NCBI GenBank assembly: GCA_902362275.1
Contig: CABIWB010000008.1
Span: 43,425 to 107,424, forward strand
Direction: 5' to 3'
DNA: 64,000 nucleotides
From: Coriobacteriaceae bacterium
Lineage (GTDB): Bacteria; Actinomycetota; Coriobacteriia; Coriobacteriales; Coriobacteriaceae
The stretch's first letter is position 1; each line of letters opens with the position of its first letter. A model generated the notes under the pieces. It worked only from the letters and a program-made list of their open reading frames with translations. It was not told where the DNA came from and did no database searches. Position numbers and translations under genes: made by a program. Below are positions 59,541 to 64,000 of the stretch, in pieces.

Positions 59541-59550
59541 GAGGCACACC

Positions 59551-60573
59551 ATGATTGCTATTTTAAAGCAGAGCGCCAGCGACGAGGCCGTCAGCCATAT
59601 CGTCAGCTGGATTGAGAAAAAGGGCCTGAAGACCGACGTCTCGCGCGGCGAGAATGAGACGATCATCGGCCTGGTGGGCGACACGACCAAGATCGACCCG
59701 TTCCTGCTCGAGTCCATGGATGTCGTCGAGCGCGTGCAGCGCGTCTCCGAGCCGTTCAAGCGCGCCAACCGCAAGTTCCACCCCGAGGACTCCGTCATCG
59801 ACTGCGGCCACGGCGTCAAGATCGGCGGCGATCAGTTCCAGGTCATCGCCGGCCCGTGCTCCGTCGAGGGCGAGAACCTCATCCGCATCGCCCGCCGCGT
59901 GAAGGCCGCCGGTGCCACGATGCTGCGCGGCGGTGCCTACAAGCCCCGCACCTCCCCCTACGCCTACCAGGGCATGGGCCCCGCCGGCCTCGACCTGCTG
60001 TGCGAGGCGTCCGCCGAGCTCGACATGCCGATCGTCACCGAGATCATGGACCCACGCGACGTGCAGGTCTTCTTGGACAAGAAGATTGACGTCATGCAGA
60101 TCGGCGCCCGCAACGCCCAGAACTTCCCCCTGCTCAAGGAGGTCGGCAAGACCCAGACCCCGATTCTGCTCAAGCGCGGCATGTCCGGCACGATCGATGA
60201 GCTGCTTATGGCAGCCGAGTACATCATGAGCGAGGGCAACAACAACGTCATTCTGTGCGAGCGCGGTATCCGCACCTTCGAGACCCGCACCCGCAATACC
60301 TTCGACCTCAACGCCGTGCCGGTGCTGCACCACCTGTCGCACCTGCCCGTCGTCGCCGACCCCAGCCACGCCACCGGCTACACCCGCTACGTTGAGCCCA
60401 TGGCGCTCGCCGCGACCGCCTGCGGTGCCAACGGCCTGGAGATCGAGGTCCACGACGAGCCGAGCCGCGCCTGGTCCGACGGCGCCCAGGCCCTCACCCC
60501 CGATCAGTTCGACGACACCATGCGCCGCATCCGAGCCATCCGCGAGGTCGTCTGCCAAGAGACCATGGAGTAG
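59551..60573 (+). CDS. aroF: 3-deoxy-7-phosphoheptulonate (DAHP) synthase, ferredoxin-like-domain type
   Basis: The 340-residue enzyme joins PEP and erythrose 4-phosphate, the first shikimate step. The N-terminal 75 residues match the ferredoxin-like regulatory domain seen in Thermotoga-type enzymes that are inhibited by Tyr and Phe. The catalytic barrel has AGPCSVE, LRGGAYKPRTSPY, LLKRGMSGT and VVADPSHATG. ATG 59551 has GAGGTGAGAGG upstream; the frame to 59503 is leader. It is the first gene of a shikimate/tyrosine operon. Confidence 0.95.
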   Translation: MIAILKQSASDEAVSHIVSWIEKKGLKTDVSRGENETIIGLVGDTTKIDPFLLESMDVVERVQRVSEPFKRANRKFHPEDSVIDCGHGVKIGGDQFQVIAGPCSVEGENLIRIARRVKAAGATMLRGGAYKPRTSPYAYQGMGPAGLDLLCEASAELDMPIVTEIMDPRDVQVFLDKKIDVMQIGARNAQNFPLLKEVGKTQTPILLKRGMSGTIDELLMAAEYIMSEGNNNVILCERGIRTFETRTRNTFDLNAVPVLHHLSHLPVVADPSHATGYTRYVEPMALAATACGANGLEIEVHDEPSRAWSDGAQALTPDQFDDTMRRIRAIREVVCQETME

Positions 60574-60576
60574 CCC

Positions 60577-61491
60577 ATGGGTACGGTGAGAAACGCACGC
60601 GTTAACCAGGGCGGCCCCAAGTGTGCCGGCATCGTCGGCCTTGGCCTCATCGGCGGCAGCTTTGCCCGCGGCTATGCACAGGCGGGCGTCCGCGTGCTGG
60701 CCTGGGACCCCGATGACGATGTCATGACGGCCGCCAGCATGGGCACTATCGCCGGAGAGCTCAACGACAGGACACTCGGCGAATGCGACATCATCGTCCT
60801 GGCTTGCTACCCCGAGGCATGCATCGAGTGGCTCGAGGCGCACGCCCAGGCGCTCGCCGACGCCACCGACACCGAGGCCATCATGGGCCCCGTGGTGATC
60901 GACACGGTGGGCGTCAAGGGCATCGTGTGCGAGCGCGCCTTTGAGCTTGCCCGCGAGAACGGCTTTTACTTTGTGGGCGCGCACCCCATGGCGGGCACCC
61001 AGTTCTCAGGCTACGCGCACTCCCGCGCCGACCTGTTCCAGGGTGCCCCGCTCGTGCTCGTGCCACCCGCGGTGGACGATGCCCTTAAGCTGGAGCTTTT
61101 GGGCCAGGTGCGCGAGATGGTGCGCCCCTTGGGCTTTGGCAAGTTCAGCGTGACCAGCGCCGCCGAGCACGACCGCGTCATCGCCTTCACGAGCCAGCTT
61201 GCGCACGTGGTGTCCAACGCCTACGTAAAGAGCCCGACCGCCCAGGTCCACCACGGCTTTTCGGCCGGTAGCTACCGCGATCTCACCCGCGTGGCGCACC
61301 TCAACCCGCAGATGTGGTCCGAGCTCATGATCGACGACGCCGACGCGCTCGCCTTCGAGATCGACCATCTGATCGAATCGCTTGGCGCCTACAGCCATGC
61401 GCTCAAGGACCGCGACCAGCGCTATCTGGAGAATCTTCTTGCCGAGGGCGACCGCATTAAGCGCGCGCTCGACGACGAGGCCTCCCACTAG
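60577..61491 (+). CDS. tyrA: Prephenate dehydrogenase
   Basis: The 304-residue NAD(P) enzyme converts prephenate to 4-hydroxyphenylpyruvate for tyrosine. IVGLGLIGGSFARG is the Rossmann motif (about residues 19-32), and GAHPMAGTQFSGY with the catalytic His follows. No ACT domain is present. The start ATG is 3 bases after aroF, with GGAG spanning its end. Its place after a DAHP synthase fits tyrosine-linked regulation. Confidence 0.94.
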   Translation: MGTVRNARVNQGGPKCAGIVGLGLIGGSFARGYAQAGVRVLAWDPDDDVMTAASMGTIAGELNDRTLGECDIIVLACYPEACIEWLEAHAQALADATDTEAIMGPVVIDTVGVKGIVCERAFELARENGFYFVGAHPMAGTQFSGYAHSRADLFQGAPLVLVPPAVDDALKLELLGQVREMVRPLGFGKFSVTSAAEHDRVIAFTSQLAHVVSNAYVKSPTAQVHHGFSAGSYRDLTRVAHLNPQMWSELMIDDADALAFEIDHLIESLGAYSHALKDRDQRYLENLLAEGDRIKRALDDEASH

Positions 61492-61527
61492 ACCACCTAT
61501 CACGCCAGGTCGAAAGGACCGAAGCTT

Positions 61528-62634
61528 ATGGCGATTACCATCGATATCGACACCGCACGCCCCTACCAGGTGCATGTTGGCACGTTTTTGCTGGAGCAGG
61601 CGGGACCGCTCGTGCGCGCCACCGCCGGCGGCACCAAGGCCGTCATCGTGACGGACACCAACGTGGGCCCGCTCTACCAGATGCCCGTTAAGCAGAGCCT
61701 AGAGGCGTCAGGCTACGAAGTGAGCATCTGCACCTTCGAGGCCGGCGAGGCCCATAAGCGCGCCGAAACCTATGTTGCCATTTTGGAGTTTGTGGCCGAG
61801 CACGAGCTTTCGCGCTCCGACGTGATCGTGGCACTCGGCGGCGGCGTCGTGGGCGACGTGGCGGGCTTTGTGGCCGCCACCTACATGCGCGGCTGCAAGT
61901 TTGTGCAGATCCCGACGAGCCTGCTCGCCATGGTGGATTCGTCGGTGGGCGGCAAGACCGCCATCGACCTGGCTGCCGGCAAAAATCTCGCCGGAGCCTT
62001 TTGGCAGCCGAGCGTGGTTATCGCCGACGTGGGGTGCCTGGCCACCCTCACGCTCGAGCAGTTCGCCGACGGCTGCGGCGAGGTTGTCAAGCACGCCGTG
62101 ATCGCCGACCCCGAGCTCTTCGCCGAGCTGGAGAAGACCCCGCTCACGCTGGAGCTGCTCAACCGCGATGTGGCCCGCGTAGCGCTCATCATCGCCCGCA
62201 ATATCGACATCAAGCGCGCCGTGGTCGTCGCCGACGAGCGCGAAACCAACCAACGCAAGCTCCTCAACTTTGGACACAGCGCCGGACACGCCGTCGAGGC
62301 CTGCGAGCACTTTGAGCTCGGACACGGCAACTGCGTGTCGATCGGCATGGGCATCATCACGCGCGCCGCAGCCCTGCACGGCGTCTGCGATGCTGCACTA
62401 CCCGGTCGTATTGAGGAGCTCTGCGCTCGCCATGGCCTCAAGACCTGCTGCGAGCTTTCGGCCGACGCCATCTTTGCCGAGGCGCTCCACGACAAGAAGC
62501 GCGCGGGCGACACTATCGACCTAGTGATTCCGCACGGTATTGGCCGCTGCAGCATCGACCGCACGCCGCTTTCCACTTTCCACGAACTCATTGCCGAGGG
62601 CCTCGGCCAGAAGGGAGACGCATCCGCATGCTAG
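61528..62634 (+). CDS. aroB: 3-dehydroquinate synthase
   Basis: The 368-residue NAD- and metal-dependent enzyme makes dehydroquinate from DAHP. ALGGGVVGDVAGFVAATYMRG is partly shown as GGGVVGDVAGF; PTSLLAMVDSSVGGKTAID and the metal-binding NFGHSAGHAVE follow. AAAGGA lies about 9 bases before the ATG, and the gap to tyrA is 36 bases. Confidence 0.96.
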   Translation: MAITIDIDTARPYQVHVGTFLLEQAGPLVRATAGGTKAVIVTDTNVGPLYQMPVKQSLEASGYEVSICTFEAGEAHKRAETYVAILEFVAEHELSRSDVIVALGGGVVGDVAGFVAATYMRGCKFVQIPTSLLAMVDSSVGGKTAIDLAAGKNLAGAFWQPSVVIADVGCLATLTLEQFADGCGEVVKHAVIADPELFAELEKTPLTLELLNRDVARVALIIARNIDIKRAVVVADERETNQRKLLNFGHSAGHAVEACEHFELGHGNCVSIGMGIITRAAALHGVCDAALPGRIEELCARHGLKTCCELSADAIFAEALHDKKRAGDTIDLVIPHGIGRCSIDRTPLSTFHELIAEGLGQKGDASAC

Positions 62635-63947
62635 CCCGCATCACCCCGTCCCCGCTTAAGGGCACCGTTCCCGCCATCGCATCCAAGTCGATGGCGCACC
62701 GCCTCATCATCTGCGCCGCACTCGCCAACGGCGAGACGCACGTCACTTGCAACACCACCTGCGCCGATATCGAAGCCACGGTGCGCTGCCTCACGGCGCT
62801 GGGCGCCCGCATCGAGACCGTCGAGGACGGCTTCCAGGTCCATCCCACTATGAAGAGTGTTGAGTTTGGCCTGCTCAAGGCACTTGCGGGCGGCACGCTT
62901 GATTGCGGTGAAAGCGGCTCCACGCTCCGCTTTATGCTGCCTGTCGCCTGCGCGCTGGGTGCAGAAGCAACTTTTGTGGGCCAGGGGCGCTTGGGCGCCC
63001 GCCCGCTCTCCCCGCTCTCCGATGAGATCATTGCCGCCGGCTGCGACCTGCAGGGTCTGGGCGGTTTTCCGCTCAAGACGAGCGGACGCATGCGCCCGGG
63101 CACCTTTGTGCTGCCGGGCAACGTAAGCTCGCAGTACATCTCGGGCCTACTATTGGCAGCCCCGTTGCTCGCCCAGCCCTCCTGCGTGCAGGTGACCGGC
63201 CTCATTGAGAGCCGCCCCTACATCAACCTGACGATCCAGGCCATGAAGGCCTTTGGCGTCGAGGTCAACGTCGAACGCATCCCCGCCAAGGACGGTCAGC
63301 CCGAGGTCACGAACTTCCGCGTGAGCAGTGGCTCGTACCGCACGCCCGGCAGCGTGGCCGTCGAGGGCGACTGGTCCAACGCTGCCTTTTGGCTGTGTGC
63401 CGGCGCCATCGGCACCGACCCCATCACCGTCGAGGGTGTGTCCTTGAGCTCCGCACAGGGCGACCGCAACGTACTTGCCGCACTTTCGCGCTTTGGCGCC
63501 CGCATCGTGCGTTCCACCAACGCCGCCACCGTGCAGTCCGACAAGCTCGCCGGCTTTGAGATGAGCGCCCACGACATTCCCGACCTGGTGCCCGTTATCT
63601 CGGCCGTGGCCTCGCTGGCTCAGGGCCGCACGTTCATCCGTGACTGTGCGCGCCTGCGCATCAAGGAATCTGACCGTCTGGTCACCACCACCCGCGAACT
63701 CACCGCGCTGGGCGCACAGGTGCGCATCGCCGGTGACGACCTCATCATCAAGGGTGTCGATGCCTTCACCGGCGGCGAGGTCGATTCGCACAACGACCAC
63801 CGCATCGCCATGATGGCCGCCATCGCCGCGAGCCGCGCCACCGGCGAGGTCGTGATCCACGGCGCCGAGGCCGTCAACAAGTCCTATCCCGATTTCTTCG
63901 ACCACTACCGCCTGCTGGGCGGCAAGGTCACACTCGAGGAGGAATAG
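62628..63947 (+). CDS. aroA: 5-enolpyruvylshikimate-3-phosphate synthase
   Basis: The 439-residue enzyme adds enolpyruvate to shikimate 3-phosphate. KSMAHRLIICAALA at the start (residues 20-33), GESGSTLRF, and RIKESDRLV near the C-terminus are the substrate sites. It overlaps aroB by 7 bases. Family length is normal. Confidence 0.96.
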   Translation: MLARITPSPLKGTVPAIASKSMAHRLIICAALANGETHVTCNTTCADIEATVRCLTALGARIETVEDGFQVHPTMKSVEFGLLKALAGGTLDCGESGSTLRFMLPVACALGAEATFVGQGRLGARPLSPLSDEIIAAGCDLQGLGGFPLKTSGRMRPGTFVLPGNVSSQYISGLLLAAPLLAQPSCVQVTGLIESRPYINLTIQAMKAFGVEVNVERIPAKDGQPEVTNFRVSSGSYRTPGSVAVEGDWSNAAFWLCAGAIGTDPITVEGVSLSSAQGDRNVLAALSRFGARIVRSTNAATVQSDKLAGFEMSAHDIPDLVPVISAVASLAQGRTFIRDCARLRIKESDRLVTTTRELTALGAQVRIAGDDLIIKGVDAFTGGEVDSHNDHRIAMMAAIAASRATGEVVIHGAEAVNKSYPDFFDHYRLLGGKVTLEEE

Positions 63948-63948
63948 C

Positions 63949-64000
63949 ATGTCCTCGACCTTTGGCAACGTCTTACGCTTAAGCATCTTCGGCCAATCGC
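63949..64000 (+). CDS. aroC: Chorismate synthase (5' end only)
   Basis: The first 17 codons give MSSTFGNVLRLSIFGQS, which matches the N-terminus of chorismate synthase (S..FG...R...FG.SHG). It begins one base after the aroA stop, with GAGGAGGAA as ribosome site. The rest lies outside the window. Confidence 0.85.
   Translation, partial: MSSTFGNVLRLSIFGQS

Overview
The window is high-GC chromosomal DNA densely packed with housekeeping genes, mostly on the minus strand. The gene content points to an anaerobic actinobacterium of the class Coriobacteriia, most likely Collinsella or a close relative. The evidence is an actinobacterial integration host factor gene (mihF) next to pyrF, an NAD-linked PyrK/PyrD pair, bifunctional AdhE, pyruvate phosphate dikinase with its regulator, bacterial-type ProRS, and separate GlyQ/GlyS subunits. 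The genus is inferred from memory of such genomes, not from a search.

Layout. 1-5,635 holds the 5' end of mihF and the pyrimidine operon pyrR-pyrB-pyrC-pyrK-pyrD-pyrF (minus), with an attenuator-like leader before pyrR and a second terminator-like hairpin between pyrC and pyrK. 5,636-7,577 holds rpmB (plus) and a REP-associated transposase element with covarying hairpin ends. 7,578-11,079 holds adhE and an APH-like phosphotransferase (plus). 11,256-20,595 is a translation, isoprenoid and envelope operon: tsf, pyrH, frr, uppS, cdsA, dxr, rseP, ispG, proS (minus), with rpsB just upstream. 21,589-28,211 holds rplS, rnhB, yraN, comM, dprA, trmFO and xerC (minus).

28,421-37,916 holds ppdK, its regulator, glyQS, lepB, trmD, rimM, khpA and rpsP (minus). 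38,118-39,371 is dinB (plus). 39,469-43,470 is rplU-rpmA-obgE-nadD-yqeK-rsfS (minus). 43,538-53,142 is the cell-elongation operon mreB-mreC-mreD-PBP2-rodA, continuing into a DUF697-like protein and two radical-SAM-associated proteins. 53,258-59,208 holds a TPR membrane protein, a cyclophilin, a zinc-ribbon membrane protein and a P-type ATPase (minus). tRNA-Arg(CCG) follows, then a divergent shikimate/tyrosine operon (plus): DAHP synthase, tyrA, aroB, aroA and the first bases of aroC.

Most of the window is conserved core genome. The signals most worth a second look are: a possible leader-peptide attenuator with a tyrosine codon abutting a terminator before the DAHP synthase gene; the transposase element with compensatory changes in its end hairpins; a winged-helix-like insertion in the S2P protease; four phased GGTAAA repeats before ppdK; and a XerC frame that extends upstream of any conventional start codon. 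I saw no CRISPR array, prophage or defence island.
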